A stretch of 64,000 bases of DNA from Aureisphaera galaxeae (GCF_028561275.1 NZ_JAQQTF010000006.1:365064-429063); one strand, 5' to 3'; positions 16,136 through 25,395 are shown, numbered from the stretch's first letter. A program made the numbers and translations. The notes: generated from the letters alone by a model not told the origin.

Positions 16136-16777
16136 ATGAAGAAAGTAATTTTTTTAGCAATGATTTTAGGCTGCGTTTCTTTGGCACATGCGCAAAGTGC
16201 AAAGTCATTGCTTGATGAAGTATCGGCGAAAGTAAAGAGCTACGACAACATTGTTATCGACTTTAAGTGGAACCTTAACAATGCTAAAGAAGGCGTAAAC
16301 CAAGATACTCGTGGTGATGTGACCATAAAAGGAGAACAGTATATTTTGAATATGTTGGGAACCACACGTATGTTCGACGGCAGCACTATTTATACCGTCG
16401 TTCCTGAAGACGAAGAAGTGACCATTTCCAAATACAATGCAGACGATGATAAGGAGATCACTCCATCTGAACTGTTGACGTTTTATGAGAAAGGCTTCAC
16501 TTCAAAAATGGACATCTCCCAAACCATTAAAGGAAGAAAAATACAGTACGTGAAGTTAACCCCTATTGATTCTAAAGCCGAGATCAAGGATATTTTATTG
16601 GGGATTGATGCGCAGACCAAGCATATTTACCGTTTAATCCAAACGGATGCCAATGGCACTAAATACACGCTTACTGTTAATTCTTTTAAAACCAATCAGC
16701 CTTTATCAAAAACACTTTTTACCTTTGACCAGGCAAAGTTCGAGAAAGATGGATACTACATCAATCGATTGGACTAA
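16136..16777 (+). CDS. lolA: LolA-like outer-membrane lipoprotein carrier
   Basis: This 213-residue protein has a clear signal peptide (MKKVIFLAMILGCVSLAHA) and the half-barrel beta pattern of the LolA/LolB fold, including the DFKWNL and TKYTLTVNSF segments. It would shuttle lipoproteins across the periplasm. It lies 11 bases after ftsK and 12 bases before the LptG-like gene. LolA-like proteins in Bacteroidota diverge from E. coli LolA, so the lipoprotein cargo role is by family. Confidence 0.85.
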   Translation: MKKVIFLAMILGCVSLAHAQSAKSLLDEVSAKVKSYDNIVIDFKWNLNNAKEGVNQDTRGDVTIKGEQYILNMLGTTRMFDGSTIYTVVPEDEEVTISKYNADDDKEITPSELLTFYEKGFTSKMDISQTIKGRKIQYVKLTPIDSKAEIKDILLGIDAQTKHIYRLIQTDANGTKYTLTVNSFKTNQPLSKTLFTFDQAKFEKDGYYINRLD

Positions 16778-16789
16778 TAAAGTGTTTGT

Positions 16790-18412
16790 TTGAAAATACT
16801 CGATCGGTACATATTAGTGGCATTTTTGAAGACGTTTGTAAGCGTCTTCATTATTTTAATGTTCATTTTTGTTCTCCAGACCATTTGGCTTTACATATCT
16901 GAATTGGCCGGGAAGGACTTAGATGTATGGATCATTTTAAAGTTCCTTTGGTACTTCTCACCCAAGCTTATACCCTTAGTGCTGCCGCTTACGATTTTAG
17001 TAAGTTCTCTTATGGTATTTGGGAATTTTTCTGAAAAGTACGAGTTCGCAGCCATGAAATCGACAGGAATTTCCCTGCAACGAGCCATGCGAAGCCTCAC
17101 TATTTTTATTCTTGGGCTATCACTCTTAGCTTTTTTCTTTGCTAATAACGTCATCCCGTATTCCGAATACAAATGGCAAAACCTGAGACGAAACATTGCA
17201 CAGGTAAGCCCGTCCATGGCTATTGTTGAAGGGCAATTCAGTAGTATCGGGGACGATTTCAACATTAAGGTGGATGAAAAGTACGGTGATAACGAGCAAT
17301 ACTTTAGGGAGGTAATCATTCACCAAAAAAACCCGAAACGACCTACAAAGAATTCGACCGTGATCATTGCCAAAGAAGGAGAAGTGGCCAGTGAGGAAGG
17401 CAGCAATACACTTTCGCTTATTCTGAAGGATGGTAACTACTACGAGGACGTACAGCTTAAAAACGTGATGAAGCAGCGTAATTTGCCTTTTGCAAAAAGC
17501 TACTTCGAAGAGTATACGATCAATATAGACCTTACCAAACTTAACGATGCCGACATTGATAAGGATAATAAGCTGAGCAATCACAACATGTACAGTGCCG
17601 GTGAACTGGTAACTGAAATCGATAAGCTTTCAGATGAGTTTTCCAAAAATATTGATCAGTTTGGCGTAGATATGTACTACCGCATGGGACTTCCCAAAAA
17701 GAAGGATTCCACAGCTCGAAAAAAACAGCAAGATACCGCTGTTACTGAAGTTTTGGATGTTTTTGTTCTTGACCGAAAAACCAAGATCCTACAGACGGCT
17801 TTAGATAATATCCGAGGGTCTCAAAAAACGACTCAAAACCGGAAAGACCAATGGAAGCAGAAAGTGAAACGGCTCAACAAGCATGAGATTGCCTTTCATG
17901 AAAAATTCGCATTGGCTATTGCCTGTATCATCTTGTTCTTTGTGGGTGCTCCTTTAGGGGCCATCATCCGAAAAGGAGGTATGGGACTACCCATGGTAGT
18001 AGCCGTACTATTATTCCTTACCTACCATTTCATAGGGATTTTCGCTAAGAACAGTGCCGAAGATGGTACCATGCACCCATTTATAGCTAGTTGGCTCAGT
18101 ACGTTCATTATGTTCCCTTTAGGCATTTGGCTCACCTATAGAGCTACCACAGACCAGGGGATTTTCGATATGGACTCCTTCATACAGCGCTTTAACTTCT
18201 TGAGAAAAAAGAATAGGGATGATTTGGAAAACGAAGAACCCATTATACTTACACAGCATGAGAAGGCGATGGTACTGTCTAAATCTGAATATCAATTAAA
18301 GGACATGCTGAAAAACCCAGATACCTATGATTATTCGGACGATGTTCGGAAGGCAATTATCCGGGAGTTAAAGTTAAAAGGGTACTCCGATGAAGAGTTA
18401 GGGTTACTATAG
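16790..18412 (+). CDS. LptF/LptG family permease (YjgP/YjgQ)
   Basis: This 540-residue protein has three N-terminal transmembrane helices, a large periplasmic region (about 115-375) and three C-terminal helices, matching LptF/LptG, the permease of the lipopolysaccharide export ABC transporter. It is longer than the roughly 360 residues of proteobacterial LptG because of an inserted lysine-rich region (about 265-360) and a cytosolic C-terminal tail of about 80 residues. The start is a TTG (16790) followed by a conserved MKILDRYIL-type opening. It is co-transcribed with lolA. Confidence 0.9.
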   Translation: MKILDRYILVAFLKTFVSVFIILMFIFVLQTIWLYISELAGKDLDVWIILKFLWYFSPKLIPLVLPLTILVSSLMVFGNFSEKYEFAAMKSTGISLQRAMRSLTIFILGLSLLAFFFANNVIPYSEYKWQNLRRNIAQVSPSMAIVEGQFSSIGDDFNIKVDEKYGDNEQYFREVIIHQKNPKRPTKNSTVIIAKEGEVASEEGSNTLSLILKDGNYYEDVQLKNVMKQRNLPFAKSYFEEYTINIDLTKLNDADIDKDNKLSNHNMYSAGELVTEIDKLSDEFSKNIDQFGVDMYYRMGLPKKKDSTARKKQQDTAVTEVLDVFVLDRKTKILQTALDNIRGSQKTTQNRKDQWKQKVKRLNKHEIAFHEKFALAIACIILFFVGAPLGAIIRKGGMGLPMVVAVLLFLTYHFIGIFAKNSAEDGTMHPFIASWLSTFIMFPLGIWLTYRATTDQGIFDMDSFIQRFNFLRKKNRDDLENEEPIILTQHEKAMVLSKSEYQLKDMLKNPDTYDYSDDVRKAIIRELKLKGYSDEELGLL

Positions 18413-18454
18413 TTTCGTCTACATCATTTTCCCTCTTTAGTAATATACATTCCC

Positions 18455-18462
18455 TATCTTTG
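18455..18462 (+). promoter_or_regulatory. -7 box of the ribBA gene
   Basis: TATCTTTG matches TAnnTTTG 20 bases upstream of the ATG at 18483. The -33 box is not convincing. Confidence 0.45.
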
Positions 18463-18482
18463 CATCTGCTAAAAAAGTGATT

Positions 18483-19631
18483 ATGATATCTACTGAAAAA
18501 AGTGCTATGATTCAGTTAAACACCATTGAGGAAGCCATTGAAGATATTCGCAACGGAAAAGTGGTCATTGTTGTTGACGATGAAAATCGCGAAAACGAAG
18601 GAGACTTTATTGCTGCGGCCGAAAAGGTAACCCCAGAAATGATCAATTTCATGGCTACCCATGGTAGGGGGCTTATCTGCGCTCCCTTAACCGAGCAGCG
18701 ATGCAAGGAGTTGCAACTCAACATGATGGTAGAGAACAATACGGTTTTGCACCATACACAGTTCACTGTATCGGTAGATCTCATAGGACACGGTTGTACC
18801 ACAGGTATTTCGGTACACGACAGATCTAAGACCATTCAGGCATTGGTAAACCCAGAAACACGTGCGGAAGACTTAGGTCGTCCAGGACATATCTTTCCTT
18901 TGAAAGCCAAGGAAGGTGGTGTACTACGTCGTACGGGGCATACCGAAGCCGCGATTGATTTAGCACGCTTAGCAGGACTGCAACCTGCAGGAATCTTGGT
19001 AGAAATCCTGAATGAAGATGGAACCATGGCACGTCTACCTCAATTGGTAGATGTAGCCAAAAAATTCGACCTTAAATTGATCTCTATCGAGGATTTGGTG
19101 GCCTACCGCATGGAGCACGATTCTTTGATCGAAAAGAAAGAAGACTTCGATATTAATACGAAATATGGCTCCTTTCGTTTACGAGCTTATAAACAAACTA
19201 CCAACGATCAGGTACATATCGCATTGACCAAAGGAAGTTGGGCGCGTGATGAAGCGGTTCCCGTTCGAGTGAATTCCACTTTGGTAAACAATGATATCCT
19301 AGGAACCCTTACCAACAATGCAGATAAGAAGTTGGACAATATGTTCAAAGCGATCAATTCTGAAGGAAAAGGAGCGATTGTTTTTATCAATCAGCAGAGT
19401 CAATCCTTAAACCTGCTTAACCGATTATCTCAATTGCGGGAACTACAGGTAGACGATAAAGTTGCCAAAGCTCCTCGTATTGAAATGGATAATAAGGACT
19501 TCGGGATTGGTGCACAGATCCTTCATGATCTGAACATCCACAAAATCCGTCTTGTTTCCAACAGGGAACAGGGAAAACGTGTAGGGATGATTGGTTACGG
19601 TCTAGAAATTATAGACTATATTCCGTTTTAA
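18483..19631 (+). CDS. ribB: 3,4-dihydroxy-2-butanone 4-phosphate synthase with degenerate GTP cyclohydrolase II domain
   Basis: This is a 382-residue RibBA-type fusion for riboflavin synthesis. The RibB half (to about residue 210) keeps the catalytic landmarks DDENRENEGD, RGLICAPL and the GHTEAAIDLARLAG segment. The RibA-like half (from about 215) retains the overall length and the NREQGKRVGMIGYGLE ending but lacks the zinc-binding cysteine cluster (G-E-C...R-C-D-C) of active GTP cyclohydrolase II. It is probably monofunctional RibB, with RibA activity encoded elsewhere. The ATG at 18483 is preferred to a GTG at 18477. It overlaps the convergent aminotransferase gene by 23 bp. Confidence 0.88.
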   Translation: MISTEKSAMIQLNTIEEAIEDIRNGKVVIVVDDENRENEGDFIAAAEKVTPEMINFMATHGRGLICAPLTEQRCKELQLNMMVENNTVLHHTQFTVSVDLIGHGCTTGISVHDRSKTIQALVNPETRAEDLGRPGHIFPLKAKEGGVLRRTGHTEAAIDLARLAGLQPAGILVEILNEDGTMARLPQLVDVAKKFDLKLISIEDLVAYRMEHDSLIEKKEDFDINTKYGSFRLRAYKQTTNDQVHIALTKGSWARDEAVPVRVNSTLVNNDILGTLTNNADKKLDNMFKAINSEGKGAIVFINQQSQSLNLLNRLSQLRELQVDDKVAKAPRIEMDNKDFGIGAQILHDLNIHKIRLVSNREQGKRVGMIGYGLEIIDYIPF

Positions 19632-20820
19632 GCACCTCGCTAATAACTTCGGCCATTTTTGAAGCCCGTTGCTGTACCTCAGCTTCGGTCCATCCTATTT
19701 TCACCAAAGCAGAAATAGTACGGCCCATCCAAGCATCGCTGGCAGAGAAATCGGCATTGTTCAAATCCTGAATCTGGTTTCGGATTTCGGAAGGTACCCT
19801 ACCCAAAGAATTCAGGTTTCTAAGGTGTTCCCAACCATTAATATAGTGCCAGTTATTGGTGTACCAGTAAAAACAGGCATCTACTCCAGCTTCGCCTAAT
19901 GCTTTGTGTGCTTTTTGGGTGAGTTCTGTTGTCGGAAGGAAGAAATTCAGGAAAGAATAGTTCTCCTCCCCTCCTTCGGGCACTCTTCTAAAGGTAACGC
20001 CATTCACTTGTTCCAAAGCATTACGCATAATAGTATAGTGTTCCTTTTGCTTCGCTAGGAAAGTATCCAGCTTGCTCAACTGCCCCAATCCTACAGCGGC
20101 ATTCAATTCAGAAATGCGGAAGTTATAACCAAGCACCGGATGGGTTTCGGCCCCACGGTCATTACCCACGTGATCGTGTCCATGATCTTGGTACTGATCG
20201 GCATTGATAGAGTATTGTTCGTTGTTGGTAATTACCGCTCCACCTTCCCCACAGGTAATGGTTTTTACGAAATCGAAAGAGAAACACCCCAAATCACCAT
20301 AGCTTCCCAAAGGTTGTCCTTTGTAAGTTCCGCCAATGGCCTGACAGGCATCTTCTAGAAGTAATAGATTGTGTTTGTCGCAAATTGCTTTTAACGCATC
20401 TAAATCGGCCATAGACCCACACATGTGAACGGGCATTACGCAACGTGTTTTATCGGTAATGGCGGCCTCAACGGCAGCTGGATCTAACGTAAGGGTATCG
20501 TCTATATCGACCAATACGGGAACAGCTCCCAACATCATGATCGATTCGAAACTGGCCACAAAGGTAAACGTAGGCATGATAACCTCATCTCCTGCTCCAA
20601 CGCCAGCCGATGCCAAGGCAACGGTCAATGCCGAGGTTCCGCTAGATACCAATTGACAGTATTGGCTTTGCATACGTTGTGCAAAGGCAGCCTCGAACTC
20701 CTTGGCTTTCCAATGGCCGTTGCGCATTCCGTCGAAACCGTAGCGCATAAGCACGCCACTTTCTAATACATCGTTTACGTGTTTTTTTTCTTCTTCTCCA
20801 AAAGCTTCAAATCCTGGCAT
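19609..20820 (-). CDS. DegT/DnrJ/EryC1/StrS family PLP-dependent sugar aminotransferase
   Basis: This 403-residue protein has the family landmarks MPTFTFVAS (near 95), VHMCGSMADLDAL, LLLEDACQAIGG and the PLP lysine in FSFDFVKTITCGEGGA (about Lys186), followed by the dimer-interface NFRISELNAAVG motif. The family usually transaminates keto-sugars for surface polysaccharide or antibiotic synthesis. No sugar-biosynthesis genes are adjacent, so the substrate is unknown. It stands alone with a good promoter, and its stop lies within the convergent ribBA 3' end. Confidence 0.88.
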   Translation of the reverse strand: MPGFEAFGEEEKKHVNDVLESGVLMRYGFDGMRNGHWKAKEFEAAFAQRMQSQYCQLVSSGTSALTVALASAGVGAGDEVIMPTFTFVASFESIMMLGAVPVLVDIDDTLTLDPAAVEAAITDKTRCVMPVHMCGSMADLDALKAICDKHNLLLLEDACQAIGGTYKGQPLGSYGDLGCFSFDFVKTITCGEGGAVITNNEQYSINADQYQDHGHDHVGNDRGAETHPVLGYNFRISELNAAVGLGQLSKLDTFLAKQKEHYTIMRNALEQVNGVTFRRVPEGGEENYSFLNFFLPTTELTQKAHKALGEAGVDACFYWYTNNWHYINGWEHLRNLNSLGRVPSEIRNQIQDLNNADFSASDAWMGRTISALVKIGWTEAEVQQRASKMAEVISEVLKTEYSL

Positions 20821-20866
20821 AGCAATCTATTATTTTGAGGTTAGGTAACGCCTCTTAGACGTAGGG

Positions 20867-20897
20867 CAAAGATAAGGGTTGCGTTCGTGGGGTGCAA
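20867..20897 (-). promoter_or_regulatory. Promoter of the DegT-family aminotransferase gene
   Basis: On the minus strand, TTG (20897-20895), a 20-base spacer and TATCTTTG (20874-20867) match the Bacteroidota consensus well. Transcription would start about 40 bases upstream of the ATG. Confidence 0.65.
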
Positions 20898-20975
20898 TGT
20901 GATCCTTAAAGAATATCGACAGGTGTAACGGTAACTTTCGTTTTCCTTAAATGTGAATTACCTATTATAGCTATA

Positions 20976-21377
20976 TTGCAGGGAAGCTATTACGAACTGC
21001 TTGTGGGACCAAATAAGATTAAACTTTTGGACAATTATCAATTGTATCAATTAATTCGGAGCGAATTGATTGATAATCAAACCTTAGCACAATTGAAAAG
21101 GGAATTCAAATCCCGAAATCTTTCCCGATACGAAGAATCACGACTTGAGAACAAATATTACCTGAACTACGCCCGACACGAATCGGAAGTTGAAAAAAAC
21201 TATTGGAATCCTCTGTTTACCGCCTTTGCATTAAATAGACATTTTAAGCATTTAGCCCTGTTAAAAATCCAGGGAAAGAAAAAAGAAGCTAAAAAGTATA
21301 TGATTCAATTATATTTTGGGTTAGCCTTGTATTTCTCTGTGATCCTGTTAATTATTATGATTTTAAAATCGAAATAG
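20976..21377 (+). CDS. Hypothetical protein with one C-terminal transmembrane helix
   Basis: This 133-residue protein is not recognised. It has a charged N-terminal two-thirds, with LDNYQLYQLIRSELIDNQ followed by basic, Arg/Glu-rich helices, and one C-terminal helix (about 112-129). The only start codon near the N-terminus is a TTG at 20976, so the exact start is uncertain. It is the first of four same-strand unknown genes (20976-23082) separated by 2-8 bases, which argues for one operon. Confidence 0.6.
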   Translation: MQGSYYELLVGPNKIKLLDNYQLYQLIRSELIDNQTLAQLKREFKSRNLSRYEESRLENKYYLNYARHESEVEKNYWNPLFTAFALNRHFKHLALLKIQGKKKEAKKYMIQLYFGLALYFSVILLIIMILKSK

Positions 21378-21380
21378 CCA

Positions 21381-21815
21381 TTGAATTCGGTAAAGACTAA
21401 TACATACTCACCGTTCAAATATGGAAAACGCATTGAAAAAATCTTCAATGTCACTTATGTCATTTTAGGTTCCATACCTCTATTATTTTCTATTTCAATT
21501 GTTGTTTTTTATTTCTACATAACTTCAGTATTCGGCTATGAACCTTCCTACAAGCATCCCGAATTTTCCGAGTATTCCCAATACCCCATGCTTACCAAAG
21601 GAAGCTTTTACTCCATGTATTTAATAGTGATCTCTTCAGGATGTATCGTATTCGGTTTTCCAATTGCTATTACCACTCACGTCCTATTTTGGAAGCTTAA
21701 AAAAATAGGAATCAATTTTAAGATATTATTAGGTAGTCTTATAGCTGCTTTAAGTATCTTTCTTCTGTTTTACATTCCTAGTACAGGAAACACCATCGAA
21801 TGGCTACTTGATTAA
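21381..21815 (+). CDS. Hypothetical three-helix membrane protein
   Basis: This 144-residue protein has hydrophobic helices at about residues 23-48, 75-103 and 112-132 and no recognisable motif. The start is a TTG (21381) three bases after the previous stop, and the next gene begins two bases after its stop, so it looks translationally coupled in the 20976-23082 operon. Confidence 0.6.
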   Translation: MNSVKTNTYSPFKYGKRIEKIFNVTYVILGSIPLLFSISIVVFYFYITSVFGYEPSYKHPEFSEYSQYPMLTKGSFYSMYLIVISSGCIVFGFPIAITTHVLFWKLKKIGINFKILLGSLIAALSIFLLFYIPSTGNTIEWLLD

Positions 21816-21817
21816 TA

Positions 21818-22411
21818 ATGAGGATTCCCATTAATAAACATTTCAAAAACTTCGGAATCGCAACATTGGTGTTTGCGGCAATTTTCCTCTTTTCCAGTTT
21901 TGATACCTTCAAATCCAATCGAAGTGTTATTCATTCGGACACTGGTAGTTATTTGAAAGACTCTCTTTCATTAAATAAATTGAAAAAACTAAAGGTTGGC
22001 GATACACTTTGGATAGATTTACAAAAAGGAAAATGTCATTGGGGAATGCAGGTTAAAATGATTTTCATAAAAAATAAGACCCACTACGATTTCATTAAAA
22101 TTGAAAACCTAGTTGATATCCTTGTAGAGCATGACAAAATCCTAATGGATCTAGAAGACATTGAACCATGGTTCCGAAAGAATCTCCCCAGAATCATCCC
22201 TGATGAATCGGTCGTTCGAATATCGCAAAGGAGTTACGATTCCATTTTAGATAATCTTTCCAACACTATTACCATTTTTAAAGATTGCAGTCCCCACGGA
22301 GCGGGAGATCATTCAAAGTTTACATTTAGCACAGCTGCTTTTCAAAAGACCTATGAATTTAAATGTATAGTTACCTGGGATGTAGATTGGGCCACTTTTA
22401 AGGGAAATTAG
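21818..22411 (+). CDS. Hypothetical membrane-anchored or exported protein
   Basis: This 197-residue protein has a single N-terminal hydrophobic segment (residues about 14-29, FGIATLVFAAIFLFSSF) preceded by basic residues, consistent with a signal anchor. The rest is a soluble periplasmic domain with LKVGDTLWIDLQKG and a CxxHGAGDHSKF segment. No family is recognised. The ATG at 21818 lies two bases after the previous gene. Confidence 0.65.
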   Translation: MRIPINKHFKNFGIATLVFAAIFLFSSFDTFKSNRSVIHSDTGSYLKDSLSLNKLKKLKVGDTLWIDLQKGKCHWGMQVKMIFIKNKTHYDFIKIENLVDILVEHDKILMDLEDIEPWFRKNLPRIIPDESVVRISQRSYDSILDNLSNTITIFKDCSPHGAGDHSKFTFSTAAFQKTYEFKCIVTWDVDWATFKGN

Positions 22412-22419
22412 AAAGCCAT

Positions 22420-23082
22420 ATGAAGAATTTGCCTGTAGCTTTAAAACTCATTCTATTCATCTATACTCTTTTTCTCTCGTCACTTGCACGATGCCAAGAA
22501 AAGAAAGATCCAACGGCAGCATTGATTTCCGAATTAAAAGTAGAGTTAAACCAAGAAGGCGTTTCCGATTTCTTTGTAGTTAAGCATATTACATACGGTT
22601 CGTTTCGAATATACAATACGAAAGATCCTAATGTTTGTATACCCGATGGTTACTACTTTAACCTATATGCTTTTTGGAGAATGGGAAATACCAATTACAT
22701 CAAAAAAATGGATAATTGTGGTGCCTTCAATACCATTGAATTGAAAGAGCAAGCACCTTTTGACTTCTATTCTAGGAATATAGTTGCCATAAAGAATGAA
22801 GAAGTAGGTCGTTACAGGTTAAAGCCAGATAGCATTGCCAATGGTTTACGTTATTCTTTCGCACGAACGCAAAGTCATTCTCCTCTTCGTTATTATTGGT
22901 TCTATCGAGACACGCTTACCTTTGAAAAGCGATTTGACAAATTCAATTTAACCACAGATTCCGAATCGCCCAACATTAATTTCGAATCAAATCATAACTT
23001 AGCCATCGTAAAACTCAATGCTATCTGCGAAGAAATCATTGCTGAGCTTAGCGAAAAAGAAGTCTTCCATCGTCTCGATTGA
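22420..23082 (+). CDS. Hypothetical exported protein
   Basis: This 220-residue protein has a cleavable signal peptide ending near SSLARCQ and a soluble domain with two further cysteines (residues near 66 and 89). No family is recognised. It is the last gene of the four-gene unknown operon; the next gene (methyltransferase) starts 19 bases later and may belong to the same transcript. Confidence 0.65.
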   Translation: MKNLPVALKLILFIYTLFLSSLARCQEKKDPTAALISELKVELNQEGVSDFFVVKHITYGSFRIYNTKDPNVCIPDGYYFNLYAFWRMGNTNYIKKMDNCGAFNTIELKEQAPFDFYSRNIVAIKNEEVGRYRLKPDSIANGLRYSFARTQSHSPLRYYWFYRDTLTFEKRFDKFNLTTDSESPNINFESNHNLAIVKLNAICEEIIAELSEKEVFHRLD

Positions 23083-23101
23083 AAAATACTATTTATAACA
23101 A

Positions 23102-24076
23102 ATGAAAGAACCTGAATTTCGTTGTGGACGCAATTGTGATGTATTGGCGAATCTTTTCGGTTACAAATTTCACAAACACGATCAAGATTGGACCTATATC
23201 GTAGCCGAAGCCGAGAGGATCGATGATTACGTCAATGCTTACAATAGTGAGATAACCGATGAGGACACCAAGTTTTCCCTAATGGAAATGATCATTCAGT
23301 CCCTTACCGATCAGCCAACGATAGCATTAATGCTATCGAAATGGGATTCAGTAAAACCCTTATTAACCAAGGATTTCGAACTTCATAAATACACTATATA
23401 CTACTGGGGGTGCTGGGATAATTCCGATATCAATGATTGCTGGAATATTACGCCGGTCATGCGAGAATTCTGGCTGGAAATGAACAAAGAAAATTATTGG
23501 TCACAGCGCTATGTAGACGAAAAAACGGGATGGGATTTGGGAATGGTTTCCACACCTATCAAAGAATATGTAGATCAGTTAAAGGACAAAACCCTTAAAA
23601 TCCTTATTCCTGGAGCAGGCAATGCCTATGAAGCCGAATATATGTTTCGAGAAGGCTTTAAAAACCTTTACATTATCGATATCTCTCCCCTTCCTTTGGA
23701 AAACTTCAAAAAACGCGTTCCCGATTTTCCCTCAGCACAAATCCTTCAAGGTGATTTCTTCGAATTGAACGATACCTTCGACATCATTATAGAACAAACC
23801 TTTTTCTGCTCCTTTCCTCCTATTGATAACAATCGGGAAAAGTATGTAGCAAAAATGCATGATCTTTTGTCGGAAAACGGAAAATTGGTAGGCGTCTGGT
23901 TCAATTTTCCTTTTACAGGGGATCTTACCAAACGTCCTTTTGGCAGTACCCAAAAGGAATATGAGGCATTGTTCTCCAGTCATTTTACATTGGACGTATT
24001 CGAGGAATCCTATAATTCGGTTCCAGATCGCAGGGGTCAAGAACTATTTGGTATATTGAAAAAAAGGAAACGCTAA
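23102..24076 (+). CDS. SAM-dependent methyltransferase (TPMT-like) with an extra N-terminal domain
   Basis: This 324-residue protein has two parts. Residues about 130-324 form a thiopurine/thiol-methyltransferase-type domain: ENYWSQRYVDEKTGWDLG, the SAM-binding ILIPGAGNAYEAEYM, IIDISPLPLENFK, and EQTFFCSFPP. Family members normally begin at about this point. Residues 1-125 are a separate domain rich in W, D and C (RCGRNCDVLANLFGYKFHKH, YYWGCWDNSDINDCW) that I do not recognise. The frame runs through with no stop or frameshift, so it is a true fusion. It starts a close-packed set with an AraC regulator, DUF1761 and DUF4287 genes. Confidence 0.75.
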   Translation: MKEPEFRCGRNCDVLANLFGYKFHKHDQDWTYIVAEAERIDDYVNAYNSEITDEDTKFSLMEMIIQSLTDQPTIALMLSKWDSVKPLLTKDFELHKYTIYYWGCWDNSDINDCWNITPVMREFWLEMNKENYWSQRYVDEKTGWDLGMVSTPIKEYVDQLKDKTLKILIPGAGNAYEAEYMFREGFKNLYIIDISPLPLENFKKRVPDFPSAQILQGDFFELNDTFDIIIEQTFFCSFPPIDNNREKYVAKMHDLLSENGKLVGVWFNFPFTGDLTKRPFGSTQKEYEALFSSHFTLDVFEESYNSVPDRRGQELFGILKKRKR

Positions 24077-24080
24077 CACT

Positions 24081-24911
24081 ATGATATTCGAAACACATAC
24101 ATTACCCAATGAGCTTGCCAAGTACGTAGAAGCCGTTTTTCATTTTAAAAACTTCGTTCCCGATCATTCCATAGAGCGGGTAGTTCCTACGGGGCATATC
24201 TTCGTTATTTTCGAGTTGGATGGTTTTGTGCGCAATACTTTCGACAATGAAACTCTAAAACCAAATCGGGAGTTTACCAAGGTTTGGGTCTCGGGCATGC
24301 ATAAAAACTACATTTCCATTTCCGCCCATCAGAATTCCGAAATGTTTGTCATTCAGTTTAAGCCTTTCGGCGCCCATCCTTTCTTCCACTTCCCCATTCA
24401 CGAATTGAATGATCGTATCCTGCCTTCCGATGAGCTATTCGGAAATGAACTGCTCCAACTCCGAGATGCAATCCTAACTAAGGATACTTCCGAAGAAAAG
24501 TTTCAATTGGCTGAAGCATGGTTAAAGGGTCGTTTCAATCAAGAAAAAACTCCTCCAGCGGAATTGTTGGATGTCCTTAAAGAACTACAAACGGAGTCTG
24601 TAGCCAACTACAATCGTACAATTGAAAATTATTCAAAAACGCAGAAACACTTAATAGATCAGTTCAAAAAGTACGTAGGGCTTACTCCCAAATACTATCA
24701 GCGTATCTTACGATTCAATGAAATTTTACAGCAAATCCATAAAGCCGAAAAAATAGAATGGTCGCAAATTGCCTATCAATGCGAGTATGCAGATCAGTCC
24801 CATTTTATTAAGGAATTCAAGCATTTTTCGGGGTTAAACCCACAGAAATTTATCCAAAATGATTTCCATAACGACGAGCCCAATTTCTTCCCCTTGGATC
24901 GGGAAGGTTAA
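24081..24911 (+). CDS. AraC family transcriptional regulator with DUF6597-like N-terminus
   Basis: This 276-residue protein has a C-terminal AraC-type double helix-turn-helix (about 170-262: PKYYQRILRFNEILQQIH, IAYQCEYADQSHFIKEFKHFSG are the two halves in pieces) and an N-terminal beta-rich sensor domain of the kind found in Bacteroidota AraC proteins with ERVVPTGHIFVIF near the start. It begins four bases after the methyltransferase stop, so the two are co-transcribed. Target genes are unknown; the local operon is the obvious candidate. Confidence 0.85.
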   Translation: MIFETHTLPNELAKYVEAVFHFKNFVPDHSIERVVPTGHIFVIFELDGFVRNTFDNETLKPNREFTKVWVSGMHKNYISISAHQNSEMFVIQFKPFGAHPFFHFPIHELNDRILPSDELFGNELLQLRDAILTKDTSEEKFQLAEAWLKGRFNQEKTPPAELLDVLKELQTESVANYNRTIENYSKTQKHLIDQFKKYVGLTPKYYQRILRFNEILQQIHKAEKIEWSQIAYQCEYADQSHFIKEFKHFSGLNPQKFIQNDFHNDEPNFFPLDREG

Positions 24912-24974
24912 TTTTTTACTATCCTAAGAATTTTGCTTCCCGTAGTATTGTTCCACAACTTAAAACAACACACT

Positions 24975-25385
24975 ATGGATTTAGCAACTGCATTCGAAAA
25001 CATTAAATGGCTTTCGGTACTCGGGGCCGCAGTCTCATCATTTCTCATTGGTGGCATTTGGTACGGGCCCATTTTTGGACGGGCTTGGATGACCGAATTC
25101 GGCTTCACCGAAGAAGATTTGAAAAAACGTAGCATTCCCAAAACTTTCGGACTTTCCCTCTTGTTGGCCTTTATAGCCGCTGTCATACTGGAAATGTTTA
25201 TAGGAGCTGAAGCGGACCTTGTTTTTGGCGCCAGTGCAGGATTTTTTGCTGGATTCGGCTGGGTAGCCATGTTATTGGGCATACTGTATTTATTTGAAAT
25301 GAAATCATTGAAGGCCTATCTTATCAATGCGGGCTATTGTATCGTGGCATTAACAACGATGGGGATTATTTTAGGAATTTGGTAA
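24975..25385 (+). CDS. DUF1761 family membrane protein
   Basis: This 136-residue protein has four hydrophobic helices and the family opening of a short amphipathic lead followed by FLIGGIWYGPIFGRAWM (residues about 22-38), typical of DUF1761. Function is unknown. The ATG at 24975 is chosen because it yields the standard family N-terminus; an in-frame ATG at 24933 would add 14 unrelated residues. It is followed 10 bases later by the DUF4287 gene. Confidence 0.8.
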   Translation: MDLATAFENIKWLSVLGAAVSSFLIGGIWYGPIFGRAWMTEFGFTEEDLKKRSIPKTFGLSLLLAFIAAVILEMFIGAEADLVFGASAGFFAGFGWVAMLLGILYLFEMKSLKAYLINAGYCIVALTTMGIILGIW

Positions 25386-25395
25386 ATTGAACATC

